Shown: piece by piece, positions 33,420 to 42,459 of the stretch
Layout: each line of letters opens with the position of its first letter
How positions within the stretch are numbered: position 1 is the first letter of the stretch
Assembly (NCBI RefSeq): GCF_900109355.1
Contig: NZ_FOBF01000014.1
Coordinates: 170,585 to 234,584 of the forward strand
Length of the DNA: 64,000 nucleotides
Direction: 5' to 3'
DNA from: Nonomuraea pusilla
GTDB taxonomy: Bacteria > Actinomycetota > Actinomycetes > Streptosporangiales > Streptosporangiaceae
Program-made: the position numbers and the translations under genes
The notes under the pieces: model-generated
Told to the model about the DNA's origin: nothing
The model's database searches: none
What the model saw: the letters and a program-made list of their open reading frames with translations, nothing else

Positions 33420-33472
33420 CGTCCGGCGCCGCTACCGGGGGCGACCTCTGACGTCCGGCGCCGCTACCGGGG
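33417..33472. repeat. 24-nt direct repeat spanning two convergent gene ends
   Basis: TGACGTCCGGCGCCGCTACC plus GGGG occurs exactly at 33417-33440 and again at 33449-33472. The left copy starts with the stop of the small membrane protein gene; the right copy holds the stop (TAG on the minus strand) of the MFS gene. Confidence 0.9.
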
Positions 33473-34654
33473 CGGCGGCTCCGCCGGGGCGCCGGTTCGA
33501 CGTCGGACCCCGCCGGCGGCGGCCGCCGAGGCCAGCACCGGCACGGCGGCCGCGGCGAAGCACAGCGGCAGCGCCAGCCACCCCGCGAGCAGCCCCGAGC
33601 CGGCGTTCCCCGCGGAGACGCCGGTGTTCAGCGCGGTGTTGACCCATGCCCCCGCCTGGGTCCTGTGCTCCTCCCCCGCCGCCTCGTCGGCCAGCAGGTA
33701 CCCCGTGGTCAGCAGCGGCGAGACGAACACGCCCGCGGCGAACACCGCCGCCGCCATCGCCGCACCGCCCGGCGCGAGCCCGGCCAGGGCCACGGCAAGG
33801 CCGAGCCCCGCGGCGAGGAGCGCCAGCCGCACCCGCAGCGGCGACCTCCAGGGGACGGCGGCGTAGAGCAGGCCGCCGAGCGCGCTCCCCGCCGCCTGCG
33901 CGGCCTCCAGCCACGGCACCAGCGCGGTCTGGCCGCGCTGCCCGGCGAACGCCACCAGGAGCAGGCTCACCGCGCCCAGGCACAGCCCGGCCGCCGCCGT
34001 CACCGTCACCGTCATGGGCAGCGGGCCGCGCCGCCACCAGCCTCCCGGCCGCTCGTTCCGTGGACCCCGCCTGGTGGCCTCGCGGGAGGCGTCCATCGCC
34101 CGTACGGCGGGGCTGGACGCGAAGGCGACCGTCCCCGTCAGCACGAGCACGGCGCTCGCCGCCACGCCCGCGCCCGGCGACACCAGCAGGAACAGCCCCG
34201 CCAGCAGCGGCCCGGTGACGAAGATGAGCTCCTCCATGACCGCGTCGAGGCCGTAGGCGCGCTGGAGCGCCTCGGGGCCTGGAGCGAGATGGCCCCACAG
34301 CGCCCGCATGGTCGGCCCGAGGGGCGGCGCGCACGCCCCCGCCGCCCCGGCCAGGGCGCACAGCGGCACGGCGTCCGCGCCCGGCCGCCACACCGCGACG
34401 GCCAGGCAGCCCAGCAGCAGCGCGTACGCGGCGGCCATCGGCGGCAGCGCCCTGCGGGCGCCGTACCGGTCGATCAGGGCGGCCCGCAGCGGCGACAGCG
34501 TCGAGACGCACAGCCCGAACAGCGCCATGGCCGTGCCCGCGACGGCGTACGAGCCGCTCGCGCCGGCGACGCCGAGCGTCAGGGACAGGAAGACGGTCCC
34601 GTAGGACAGGCGGCCCAGCAGGGCCGCGGAGAAGGCGCGGAAGGTCCCGCGCAC
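33464..34654 (-). CDS. MFS transporter
   Basis: A 396-residue major facilitator with about twelve membrane helices. Recognisable parts are LSPLRAALIDRYGARRALPPMAAAYALLLG (the loop 2-3 D-R-x-G-x-R-R motif) and QRAYGLDAVMEELIFVTGPLLAGLFLLVSPG after helix 4. The start is GTG. The substrate is unknown; this type resembles small-molecule exporters of actinomycetes. The 3' end lies in a duplicated 24-nt segment shared with the convergent gene. Confidence 0.83.
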   Translation of the reverse strand: MRGTFRAFSAALLGRLSYGTVFLSLTLGVAGASGSYAVAGTAMALFGLCVSTLSPLRAALIDRYGARRALPPMAAAYALLLGCLAVAVWRPGADAVPLCALAGAAGACAPPLGPTMRALWGHLAPGPEALQRAYGLDAVMEELIFVTGPLLAGLFLLVSPGAGVAASAVLVLTGTVAFASSPAVRAMDASREATRRGPRNERPGGWWRRGPLPMTVTVTAAAGLCLGAVSLLLVAFAGQRGQTALVPWLEAAQAAGSALGGLLYAAVPWRSPLRVRLALLAAGLGLAVALAGLAPGGAAMAAAVFAAGVFVSPLLTTGYLLADEAAGEEHRTQAGAWVNTALNTGVSAGNAGSGLLAGWLALPLCFAAAAVPVLASAAAAGGVRRRTGAPAEPPPR

Positions 34655-34899
34655 GCGCAGCAGCGCGACAGGGAGGACAAGGAAGTGTTCCTAGCGTGGA
34701 GAGGCGGCCCGCACGCAGGCGGAGGCCGCGGTGCCTGGAGGGAGGATCGACGTCAGGCACCGGTCTACGCACAGAGGTGGAACACGCCCCAGACGCTAGC
34801 AGATCTCCACGGACGGGTTGGCCGGGTCGTCGCGCAGGGTTGGCCCGGTGGTCGATCGGGCGTCATGAGGTGGTGAGCCGGATCTGCCGACAATCGGGC

Positions 34900-35865
34900 A
34901 TGCGTACCACCCTCATCGCCGCGGCCCTCGCCGCGGTGTCCCTGGCCGTCACCGCGCCGGCCGCCGCCGCGACGCCCTCCCCCGCCGGTGACGGGCGCGC
35001 CGTCACGTTCGCGCTGATCGGCGACACCCCGTACGGCGACGCCCAGCAGGCCGCGTTCCCCTCACTGGTCGCCGCGATCGACGCCGAGCCAGGCGTGCGC
35101 TTCGTGCTGCACGCGGGCGACGTCAAGAACGGCTCGTCCACGTGTGACGACGCCAGGTTCGCGGCGCTGGCCGAGCTGTTCGGCACCTTCGACGACCCGT
35201 TCGTCCTGACGCCGGGCGACAACGAGTGGACCGACTGCCACCGCACGGCCGCGGGCGGCTACCTGCCGACCGAGCGGCTCGACGCGGTCAGGCGGGTGTT
35301 CTACCCGGTGGCCGGGCGCACGCTGGGCGCGCACCCGATGGGCGTGCGCACCCAGGCCCGCGACCCGCGGCACCGCGACTACCGCGAGAACGTGCTGTTC
35401 ACCCGGTCGGGCGTGCTGTTCGCGACCGTGCACGTCGTCGGCAGCGAGAACGACCTCGAACCGTGGGGCCAGCTCCCCGGCGGCGACCGCCCGGCCGAGC
35501 GCCGGGCGGAGTTCGAGGCGCGCGAGTCGGCGGCCCTTGACTGGATCGACGCCGCGTTCGACACGGCGGAGCGGGCGCAGGCGCCGGGCGTGCTGCTCAT
35601 GATGCAGGCCGAGCCGACGGCCACGCCGGGGTACGCGCGCATCAGGGCCGAGCTGGCCGAGCGGGCCCGCGCGTACGGCAAGCCGGTGCTGCTCGTCCAC
35701 GGCGACGAGCACCGCTACGAGGTGGAGCCGGGCTACGCGGGCGTGCCGAACCTGACGAGGCTGGAGACGTTCGGCGCGACGGCGAGCGAGTGGCTGCGCG
35801 TGACGGCCGACCCGGCGTCGCCGGGCGTGTTCTCGTGGGAGCCCAGGACCGTACCGGCCTCCTGA
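34900..35865 (+). CDS. Secreted metallophosphoesterase-like protein
   Basis: A 321-residue exported protein. A Sec-type signal (RTTLIAAALAAVSLAVTAPAAAA) is followed by phosphoesterase motifs: ALIGDTPYGDAQQ, VLHAGDVKNGSSTC, TPGDNEW and a terminal LVHGDEHRYEVEPG. The ordinary GNHD is GDNE here, as in a known secreted calcineurin-like subgroup. Three cysteines outside the signal are present. It is upstream of the second tRNA-Ala, convergent with it, and shares a bidirectional terminator. The substrate is unknown. Confidence 0.82.
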   Translation: MRTTLIAAALAAVSLAVTAPAAAATPSPAGDGRAVTFALIGDTPYGDAQQAAFPSLVAAIDAEPGVRFVLHAGDVKNGSSTCDDARFAALAELFGTFDDPFVLTPGDNEWTDCHRTAAGGYLPTERLDAVRRVFYPVAGRTLGAHPMGVRTQARDPRHRDYRENVLFTRSGVLFATVHVVGSENDLEPWGQLPGGDRPAERRAEFEARESAALDWIDAAFDTAERAQAPGVLLMMQAEPTATPGYARIRAELAERARAYGKPVLLVHGDEHRYEVEPGYAGVPNLTRLETFGATASEWLRVTADPASPGVFSWEPRTVPAS

Positions 35866-35870
35866 CAGAA

Positions 35871-35908
35871 CGAGAGCGGCGGCGCCCTCATGGACGCCGC
35901 CGCTCTCG
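35871..35908. terminator. Bidirectional terminator between phosphoesterase and tRNA-Ala
   Basis: CGAGAGCGGCGGCG and CGCCGCCGCTCTCG form a perfect 14-bp stem around a 10-nt loop. It follows the phosphoesterase stop (plus) and the tRNA 3' end (minus), which both end within 12 nt of it. Confidence 0.85.
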
Positions 35909-35918
35909 TGATCGCAGG

Positions 35919-35991
35919 TGGAGCTATGGGGATTCGAACCCCAGACCTCCTCCATGCCATGGAGGCGCGCTACCAACTGCGCTATAGCCCC
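35919..35991 (-). tRNA. tRNA-Ala (anticodon GGC), copy 2
   Basis: A 73-nt gene identical to the copy at 22829 except for position 9 (A instead of G, giving GGGGCTATAGCGC). Anticodon loop ATGGCAT, T-arm GGTTCGAATCC, A73, and no encoded CCA. It follows the rsfS-phosphatase genes on the same strand, then a strong terminator. Confidence 0.97.
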
Positions 35992-36058
35992 TGGTCACCG
36001 CTGCGGGTCAGCCCGCTTGCGGCGCTCCGAGAGCATATAACCATCCGCGCCGATTCGC

Positions 36059-36706
36059 CTAATCGCGCCCGGCTCCGCGGCCTTCGGCGTCGGGCGAGTC
36101 GTCGCTGCTGATCGGCTCGGGCAGCGTGCCGGCGTTGTGCTCCAGCAGCCGCCACCCCTTGCGCCCCTCCTCCAGGACGGACCAGGAGCAGTTGCCGAGG
36201 CCGCCGAGGGCGGACCACAGCTGCTCGGGCAGCCCCAGCAGCTCGCAGATGCCGAGCCGCAGCGCGGCGCCGTGCGAGGCGACCACCAGCAGGCCGTCGT
36301 CGGCCAGCCTGGCCGCCCAGCGGCGCATGGCGAGGGCCACGCGCGTGGCGACCTCGGCCACGGGCTCGCCGCCCGGCGCGTCCCAGGCGACGTACTCCTC
36401 GGGCCAGCGGGCGGCGATCTCGTCGCGGGTCAGGCCCTCCCACTGGCCGCCGCCGCGCTCCCTGAAGTCCTTGTCCACGGCGACGTCCAGGCCGACGAGC
36501 CGGCCGAGCGCGAGCGCGGTGTCGTTGGCCCGCTGGAGGTCGGAGGAGACGATCAGGGTGGGGCGCAGCGCGGCGAGCAGCGAGGCGGCCCTGGCGGCCT
36601 GCGCGAGGCCGGTCTCGTCCAGGGGGATGTCGGAGTGGCCCTGGAAGCGGTGCTCGACGTTCCACAGCGTCTGCCCGTGGCGGAGGCAGACGATCCTCTT
36701 GCTCAA
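36059..36706 (-). CDS. Histidine phosphatase family protein (phosphoglycerate-mutase-like)
   Basis: A 215-residue phosphatase with the catalytic signature VCLRHGQTLWNVEHRFQGH, then FRERGGGQWEG, GGEPVAEVATRV and the second catalytic His in VVASHGAALRLGICELLG. In actinobacteria the gene beside rsfS and nadD often encodes such an enzyme; in mycobacteria the equivalent, GpgP, removes phosphate from glucosyl-3-phosphoglycerate. Its substrate here is therefore unproven. The TTG start overlaps the rsfS stop (TTGA). Confidence 0.88.
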   Translation of the reverse strand: MSKRIVCLRHGQTLWNVEHRFQGHSDIPLDETGLAQAARAASLLAALRPTLIVSSDLQRANDTALALGRLVGLDVAVDKDFRERGGGQWEGLTRDEIAARWPEEYVAWDAPGGEPVAEVATRVALAMRRWAARLADDGLLVVASHGAALRLGICELLGLPEQLWSALGGLGNCSWSVLEEGRKGWRLLEHNAGTLPEPISSDDSPDAEGRGAGRD

Positions 36707-37098
36707 GTGCGCGCCCGCTGGATGCTGGCGTGCGTGACGCTCTCGGGCAGGGAGATGGCCGGGCAGTCCTTCCAGAGGCGCTCGAGCGCGTAGAAGGTGC
36801 GGTCCTCCTCGTGCTGGACGTGCACGACGATGTCGATGTAGTCGAGCAGCACCCAGCGGCCCTCGCGCTCACCCTCGCGGCGCACGGGCTTGGCGTCGGC
36901 CTCGGTGCGCAGCCGCTCTTCGATCTCGTCGACGATGGCGCGGACCTGCCGGTCGTTGGTGGCGGAGCAGAGCAGGAAGGCGTCGGTGATGACGAGCTGC
37001 TCGCTCACGTCGTACGCGAGGATGTCATCCGCCAGCTTGTCGGCCGCGGCCTCGGCGGCGATCTGGATCAGCTGGACGGCTCTCTCGGATGCGGTCAC
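36703..37098 (-). CDS. rsfS: Ribosome silencing factor
   Basis: A 131-residue RsfS/YbeB-family (DUF143) protein: AAEAAADKLADDILAYDVSEQLVITDAFLLCSATNDRQVRAIVDEIEERL, then GRWVLLDYIDIVVHVQHEEDRTFYALERLW. It binds L14 on the large subunit and blocks subunit joining in starvation. It lies downstream of nadD, the standard bacterial nadD-rsfS arrangement, and is coupled to the phosphatase gene. Confidence 0.96.
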   Translation of the reverse strand: MTASERAVQLIQIAAEAAADKLADDILAYDVSEQLVITDAFLLCSATNDRQVRAIVDEIEERLRTEADAKPVRREGEREGRWVLLDYIDIVVHVQHEEDRTFYALERLWKDCPAISLPESVTHASIQRART

Positions 37099-37188
37099 GA
37101 TGCGGGTCTGTCCTCCTGTGTCGGCAGCATGCCCATACTTGAGGGTACCCTTCCGCCCCGCCGCCCCTCACGTACGGCGCACGCCGCA

Positions 37189-37806
37189 TCAGCCTTTAGT
37201 GCGATAAAGCCCGCGCTTGTTGATGTACTGCACAATCCCATCGGGCACCAGGTACCAGATGGGCTCCCCCTTGGCCACGCGCTGCCTGCACTCCGACGAG
37301 GAGATGGCCAGCGCCGGGATCTCCAGCAGCGTCACCTTGCCCTCGGGCAGCCCGGGGTCGTGCAGCGTGTGCCCCGGACGGGTGCAGCCCACGAAGTGCG
37401 CCAGCTCGAACAGCTCGTCGGCGTCCTGCCAGCCGAGGATCGCGCCGAGCGCGTCGGCGCCGGTGATGAAGTACAGCTCGGTGTCGGGGCCGTAGAACTC
37501 GCCGATGTCGCGCAGGGTGTCGATGGTGAAGGTCGGCCCCGGCCGGTCGATGTCCACCCTGCTGACGGAGAAGCGCGGGTTGGAGGCGGTGGCGATGACC
37601 GTCATCAGGTAGCGGTCCTCGGGCGCCGACACCGCGCGCTCGGCCTTCTGGTACGGACGCCCGGTCGGCACGAAGACGACCTCGTCCAGCTCGAAGTGGT
37701 GTGCGACCTCGCTGGCTGCCACGAGGTGGCCGTGGTGGATGGGGTCGAACGTCCCGCCCATCACCCCAACCCGCCTAATACCTTGCACACCAGGAGCATT
37801 CATCAT
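37189..37806 (-). CDS. nadD: Nicotinate-nucleotide adenylyltransferase
   Basis: A 205-residue nucleotidyltransferase of NAD synthesis. GGTFDPIHHGHLVAASEVAHHF carries the GxFxPxHxGH active-site motif, and AISSSECRQRVAKG matches the ISSTxxR motif. FVPTGRPYQK and FITGADALGAILGW are also conserved. The ATG ending at 37806 is chosen; a second ATG ends at 37803. It diverges from the M48 peptidase gene. Confidence 0.96.
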   Translation of the reverse strand: MMNAPGVQGIRRVGVMGGTFDPIHHGHLVAASEVAHHFELDEVVFVPTGRPYQKAERAVSAPEDRYLMTVIATASNPRFSVSRVDIDRPGPTFTIDTLRDIGEFYGPDTELYFITGADALGAILGWQDADELFELAHFVGCTRPGHTLHDPGLPEGKVTLLEIPALAISSSECRQRVAKGEPIWYLVPDGIVQYINKRGLYRTKG

Positions 37807-37902
37807 GAAACGGACCTTACGCGGACGCTCCACCCCAACATGATGGCACCCCCCTCGGTGATGGCCGCGCATCCCACCCCTCGCGGACGTAGCATGCCGG
37901 GC

Positions 37903-38916
37903 ATGACGACCACCCCGGACCGCAACCGCGTCCAGCTACCCGGCATCTCGTCCCGTGCCTACGAACACCCCGCAGACCGGTCCGCCCTGGTCGCTCTGCG
38001 GAAACTGAGTGGGTTCGACACGGTTCTCAAGCAGATGTCCGGCCTCGTCAGCGAGCGCCGCCTGCGCCTGATGCACCTAGCGTCGGCGGTGCGCGTGAGC
38101 GAGACCCAGTTCCGCTCCATCTACGACATGGGGCGCGACGCGGCCTACACCCTCGACCTGCACCGCATCCCGGAGATCTACATCCAGCAGGATCCCCAGG
38201 TCCAGGCCAAGGCCATCGGGTTCGACGACCCGTTCATCGTCGTGACGACCGGCCTGCTCAACCTCATGGACGAGGAGGAGCAGCGCTTCGTCATCGGCCA
38301 CGAGACCGCGCACATCCTCTCGGGACACGCGGTCTACCGGACCATGCTCGACATCCTCACCCGCCTGGCCACCCGCGTGGCCTGGATCCCGCTCGGCTAC
38401 ATCGGCCTGCGCGCGATCGTGGCGGGGCTGGAGGAGTGGTACCGCAAGTCCGAGCTCTCCTCCGACCGAGGCGGCCTGCTCACCAGCCAGAACCCCGAGG
38501 CGGCCAAGCGGGCCCTGATGAAGCTCGCCGGCGGCGCCTACACCCACGAGATGAACATCGAGGCGTTCCTGGAGCAGTACCAGGAGTACGACACCGCGGG
38601 CGACCTGCGCGACGGATTCCTCAAGGTGCTCAACCTGCTCGGCACCACCCACCCGTTCGCGGTGGTGCGCGTGGCCGAGCTCGACAAGTGGCAGCGCAGC
38701 GGCCAGTACGACCGCATCATCGGCGGCGACTACCCCCGCAGGGAGGACGACGCCAACGCCCGCGTGACCGAGGAGATCAAGGCGGCGGCCGAGTCCTACC
38801 GCGCGTCCTGGTCGCAGTCGCAGGACCCGTTCATCGGGGTGCTGCGCGACGTGGCCGAGGGCGCGGTGAACGCGGGCGAGCGCATCTTCAACCGCTTCTC
38901 CCGCCGCGACGGCTGA
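37903..38916 (+). CDS. M48-family metallopeptidase (HtpX-like)
   Basis: A 337-residue protein with the gluzincin motif GHETAHILSGH (His133, Glu134, His137) and third ligand Glu184 in KSELSSDRGG. It has hydrophobic stretches around 140-175 (WIPLGYIGLRAIVAG) but no clear signal peptide, so it may be membrane-associated. Family members degrade misfolded membrane proteins or are uncharacterised. The ATG at 37903 is chosen; another lies 9 nt upstream. It is the only plus-strand gene in the proA-nadD interval. Confidence 0.88.
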   Translation: MTTTPDRNRVQLPGISSRAYEHPADRSALVALRKLSGFDTVLKQMSGLVSERRLRLMHLASAVRVSETQFRSIYDMGRDAAYTLDLHRIPEIYIQQDPQVQAKAIGFDDPFIVVTTGLLNLMDEEEQRFVIGHETAHILSGHAVYRTMLDILTRLATRVAWIPLGYIGLRAIVAGLEEWYRKSELSSDRGGLLTSQNPEAAKRALMKLAGGAYTHEMNIEAFLEQYQEYDTAGDLRDGFLKVLNLLGTTHPFAVVRVAELDKWQRSGQYDRIIGGDYPRREDDANARVTEEIKAAAESYRASWSQSQDPFIGVLRDVAEGAVNAGERIFNRFSRRDG

Positions 38917-38978
38917 CCCGGCCCCCGCCGGGGCGGGCGCGACAGGAGACTCGCGACAGGAGAGTCACGGCGGGAGGC

Positions 38979-40955
38979 TCACAGCAGGAGCGCGATCGCG
39001 CGCACCGCGGCCGCGCACAGGGCGACGAACCCGCCCAGCACGGCCAGTGCGCGCAGCCCTTCCCTGCGCAGCTCCGGCAGCCGGGCGCCGATCCGCTCGA
39101 TCTCGCGGCCGGTGATGCCGCCGCACAGCATGCCGAACACCACGCCCGCGACCGTCACCGGCGCGGGCTGCTGCCACCAGTCGGAGGTGATCTGACCGCC
39201 TCCCGTGGCCCACAGCGCGCCGCCCGCCGCCACCGCGACCGGCACGCCCGGCCACACCACCGCCGTGGCCGCCGAGCCGGTCAGCGCGAACGGGAAGCAC
39301 AGCGTGCGCAGCGCCGCCCTGGCCCGGCGCGTGGCGCGGTTGCGCACCATCCAGTGGCTCATCCACAGCGCCCTGGTCAGCACCACGAACGCCGTGGTGA
39401 TGGCGATGGAGGCGATCGGCCAGATCACCGTCGCCACCACGCACGGCACCGCGAGCACCGCGAGCAGCATCAGCGCGCCGCTGCCCGCGGGCAGCGTCGT
39501 GGACGACTCCGCCCGCAGGCCCGTCCTGCGCGGCGCCTGCGTCCTGCCGCGCACCGCCTCGGCGGCCCGCGCCCTGGGCACGGGCGCCTTCGCCTCCCCC
39601 GCGGCGCGGGTACGCGGCACCGGCGTCTTGCCCTCGGTCACCGCGCGCACGCGTGACGCCGGCGCCTTGCTGTCGGCCCCCGCCGCCTGCGCCCTGGTGA
39701 CGCGGGGCGCGGGCACCTTCCCCTCGGTGTTGGCGCGGGCGCGGGCGGCGGCCCCCTTGCCGTCGGCCGTCCCGCGCGTGCGCGGCGCCGGCACCTTGCC
39801 ATCGGCGCCGGTGCGCGTGGCCCGCGGGGCGGGCTGCTTGGCCTCCTCCGCCGCGCGGCCCCGCGCGGCGCCCTTCGCCTCCTCGGCGGCACGCGCCCTG
39901 GCCGCCGCTCCCCTGGGCTCGTCGGCGGCGCGCCTGGCCGCCGTGCCCCTCGCCTCGTCGGCGGCTCGGCCCCTCGGAGAATCGGAGGTGCGGCTCCTCG
40001 CCGAGTCGGCGGTGCGGCTCCTCGCCGCGCCCCTGGCGTCGTCGGCCGCCGGCGGCGTCTCGCCCGCCTCCTGCCCGCCCGCCGCCGAGGCGGCGGCCGT
40101 CCCGCCGCCCTGACCGGCGGACGCGCCCCCGGCCTGCCCCGCGGCCCCGTTCGCGGCCGCGCTCGTGGCGCGGGCCAGCCGCGACAACCTGTCGGCCAGC
40201 AGCGCCGCCGTGGGACGCTTGCCCGGCTCCCTGTTCAGCGCCGCCCGCACCAGCGGCAGCAGCGCCACCGGGACGCCCTTCAGATCGGCCTGGCCGTTCA
40301 GCACCGCGTACATCTGCGCCTCGGCCGTGCCCCTGCCGAACGTCGGCCGCCCGGTCGCGGCGAACGCCACCGTCGCCGCCCACGCGTACACGTCGACGGA
40401 CGCGTCGACCGGCTCGTCCGCGAAGATCTCGGGGGCGGTGTAGCCCGGCGTGCCGAGGAACGTGCCCGTCATGGTCAGCCGGGTGGCGTCGAGCACCTGC
40501 GCGATGCCGAAGTCGATCAGCACGGGACCGTGGGAGCCCATGATGATGTTGCCCGGCTTCAGGTCGCGGTGCACCACCCCGGCCGCGTGGATGATCGCCA
40601 GCGCCGCGGCGATGCCCTGCGCCAGCTCCAGGAGCTGCGCCATGTCGAGCGGCCCGTGCTGCCTGACCTGCTCCAGCAGGGTGACGCCGTCGATGTTCTC
40701 CATCACCAGGTACGGCCGCGCACCCGTCAGGTCCGCGTCGAGCACCTTGGCGACGTACGGGCTCTCGACCCTGCGCAGCGCCCGGACCTCGCGCTCCAGC
40801 CGGATGCGGGACATCTCGTCCTCGGCCAGATCGTGCAGGACCTTGAGCGCCACGCGCTCGCCACGACGGGCGCTGGCGAGGTACACCTCACCCATGCCAC
40901 CCCGGCCGAGCCGTTCCAGCAGGGTGTACGGCCCGACCTTGCCGAGCTTGCTCAC
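38979..40955 (-). CDS. Serine/threonine protein kinase with repetitive linker and C-terminal membrane segments
   Basis: A 658-residue kinase. Residues 1-265 form a PknB-type Hanks domain: GRGGMGEVYLA, Lys38 in VALKVL, HRDLKPGNI (Asp131), LIDFGIAQ (Asp148) and GTPGYTAPEIF. Residues 270-480 are an Ala/Arg/Lys-rich low-complexity linker of recurring ARxxAAxEAKG / PRTRGTADGK units. The last 170 residues hold four to five membrane helices. This inverts the common order of kinase, one helix and a sensor. Targets are unknown. It sits between nadD and proA. Confidence 0.88.
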   Translation of the reverse strand: MSKLGKVGPYTLLERLGRGGMGEVYLASARRGERVALKVLHDLAEDEMSRIRLEREVRALRRVESPYVAKVLDADLTGARPYLVMENIDGVTLLEQVRQHGPLDMAQLLELAQGIAAALAIIHAAGVVHRDLKPGNIIMGSHGPVLIDFGIAQVLDATRLTMTGTFLGTPGYTAPEIFADEPVDASVDVYAWAATVAFAATGRPTFGRGTAEAQMYAVLNGQADLKGVPVALLPLVRAALNREPGKRPTAALLADRLSRLARATSAAANGAAGQAGGASAGQGGGTAAASAAGGQEAGETPPAADDARGAARSRTADSARSRTSDSPRGRAADEARGTAARRAADEPRGAAARARAAEEAKGAARGRAAEEAKQPAPRATRTGADGKVPAPRTRGTADGKGAAARARANTEGKVPAPRVTRAQAAGADSKAPASRVRAVTEGKTPVPRTRAAGEAKAPVPRARAAEAVRGRTQAPRRTGLRAESSTTLPAGSGALMLLAVLAVPCVVATVIWPIASIAITTAFVVLTRALWMSHWMVRNRATRRARAALRTLCFPFALTGSAATAVVWPGVPVAVAAGGALWATGGGQITSDWWQQPAPVTVAGVVFGMLCGGITGREIERIGARLPELRREGLRALAVLGGFVALCAAAVRAIALLL

Positions 40956-41117
40956 CGTCCCTCCCCGCTCGGCGCGCCCATAAGGGACACAACCCTAGCG
41001 CCGTGACGGGAGCGCGCGCCCGCGGCGCGCCGAGACTTTGCCGCCCGGTCTGATCGCGGAGCGCGCCGCGGGGCCGCCCGGCCCCGCCCCGCGACCGCGA
41101 TCAGGCCCGCCGTCGCC

Positions 41118-42401
41118 TCACCCCTGATCGGGACGCGCCAGCACCGAACCCTCGGACGTGCGCAGATGCCCCTCACCCGTGTACACCCACTTGGTGGACG
41201 TCAGCTCGGGCAGCCCCATCGGGCCGCGCGCGTGCAGCTTCTGCGTCGAGATGCCGATCTCCGCGCCGAACCCGAACTCGCCGCCGTCGGTGAACCGCGT
41301 CGAGGCGTTCACCGCCACCGCCGCCGAGTCGACCAGCGCCACGAACCGGCGGGCCGCCTGCTGCGAGCGCGTGACGATGGCGTCGGTGTGGGCCGAGCCG
41401 TAGCGCCTGATGTGGGCGACCGCGTCCTCCAGCGAGTCGACGACGGCGGCCGCGATGTCGAGCGACAGGTACTCGGCGCGGAAGTCGTCCTCGGTGGCGG
41501 GCACGACGTCGCCGTGGCGGGCCACCCGCTCGTCGCCGTGCACCGTCACCCCAGCCTCGGCCAGCGCCGCCAGCGCGCGCGGCAGGAACGCGGCGGCCAC
41601 GTCGGCGTGCACGAGGAACGTCTCGGCCGCGTTGCACACCGACGGCCGCTGCGTCTTCGCGTTCAGCAGGATCTCGACGGCGAGCCCGAGGTCGGCGTCG
41701 GCGTCGACGTAGACGTGGCAGTTGCCGACGCCCGTCTCGATCACCGGCACCGTCGACTCCTCGACCACCGAGTTGATGAGCGACGCGCCGCCGCGCGGGA
41801 TCAGCACGTCCACCAGGCCGCGGGCGCGCATCAGCTCCTTGACCGAGTCGCGCGAGCGCCCCGGGACGAGCTGCACCGCCCCCGCCGGCACCTCGGTGCC
41901 CTCCAGCGCCTCCTGCATGACGCGGACCAGCGCCGTGTTGGAGGCGTACGCGCTGGACGACCCGCGCAGCAGCACCGCGTTGCCGCTCTTCAGGCACAGC
42001 GCCGCGGCGTCGACGGTGACGTTGGGCCTGCCCTCGTAGATGATGCCGATGACGCCGAGCGGCACCCTGAGCTGGCGCAGCTCCAGGCCGTTGGGCAGCG
42101 TGCCGCCGCGCACCACCTCGCCCACCGGGTCGGGCAGGTCGGCCACCTGGCGCACCGCGTCAGCCACCGCCGCCACCCTGGCCGCGTCGAGCCGCAACCG
42201 GTCGATCATCGCCTCGGACGTGCCCTGCTCCCTCGCCTGCTCGACGTCCTTGGCGTTGGCCTCGACGATCTCGGCGGTGCGGGCGACCAGCGCGTCGGCG
42301 ACGGCACGCAGCGCCCGGTCCTTCGGCGCCCGCGGCAGCGGGGCCAGCTCGGCGGCGGCCTCTCGTGCCGCGCGGGCGACCTTCAGGAACTCCTCGGACA
42401 T
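41118..42401 (-). CDS. proA: Gamma-glutamyl phosphate reductase
   Basis: A 427-residue aldehyde-dehydrogenase-superfamily enzyme, second step of proline synthesis. Diagnostic parts are LRQLRVPLGVIGIIYEGRPNVTVDAAALCLKSGNAVLLRGSS, the catalytic Cys segment KTQRPSVCNAAETFLVH and FGFGAEIGISTQKLHARGPMGL. GAGGAG precedes the ATG. It lies 58 nt downstream of proB. Confidence 0.97.
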   Translation of the reverse strand: MSEEFLKVARAAREAAAELAPLPRAPKDRALRAVADALVARTAEIVEANAKDVEQAREQGTSEAMIDRLRLDAARVAAVADAVRQVADLPDPVGEVVRGGTLPNGLELRQLRVPLGVIGIIYEGRPNVTVDAAALCLKSGNAVLLRGSSSAYASNTALVRVMQEALEGTEVPAGAVQLVPGRSRDSVKELMRARGLVDVLIPRGGASLINSVVEESTVPVIETGVGNCHVYVDADADLGLAVEILLNAKTQRPSVCNAAETFLVHADVAAAFLPRALAALAEAGVTVHGDERVARHGDVVPATEDDFRAEYLSLDIAAAVVDSLEDAVAHIRRYGSAHTDAIVTRSQQAARRFVALVDSAAVAVNASTRFTDGGEFGFGAEIGISTQKLHARGPMGLPELTSTKWVYTGEGHLRTSEGSVLARPDQG

Positions 42402-42459
42402 CGGCGTGCTCCTCGTCAAGGCTTCGTCGGGCCCGCCGACGTGCGGCGGACCGACCGGC

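Noticed and set aside
35062..35976. Minus-strand frame of 304 residues opposite the secreted phosphoesterase
   Set aside because: It starts within the tRNA-Ala gene and continues antisense to a gene with clear signal peptide and metal motifs.
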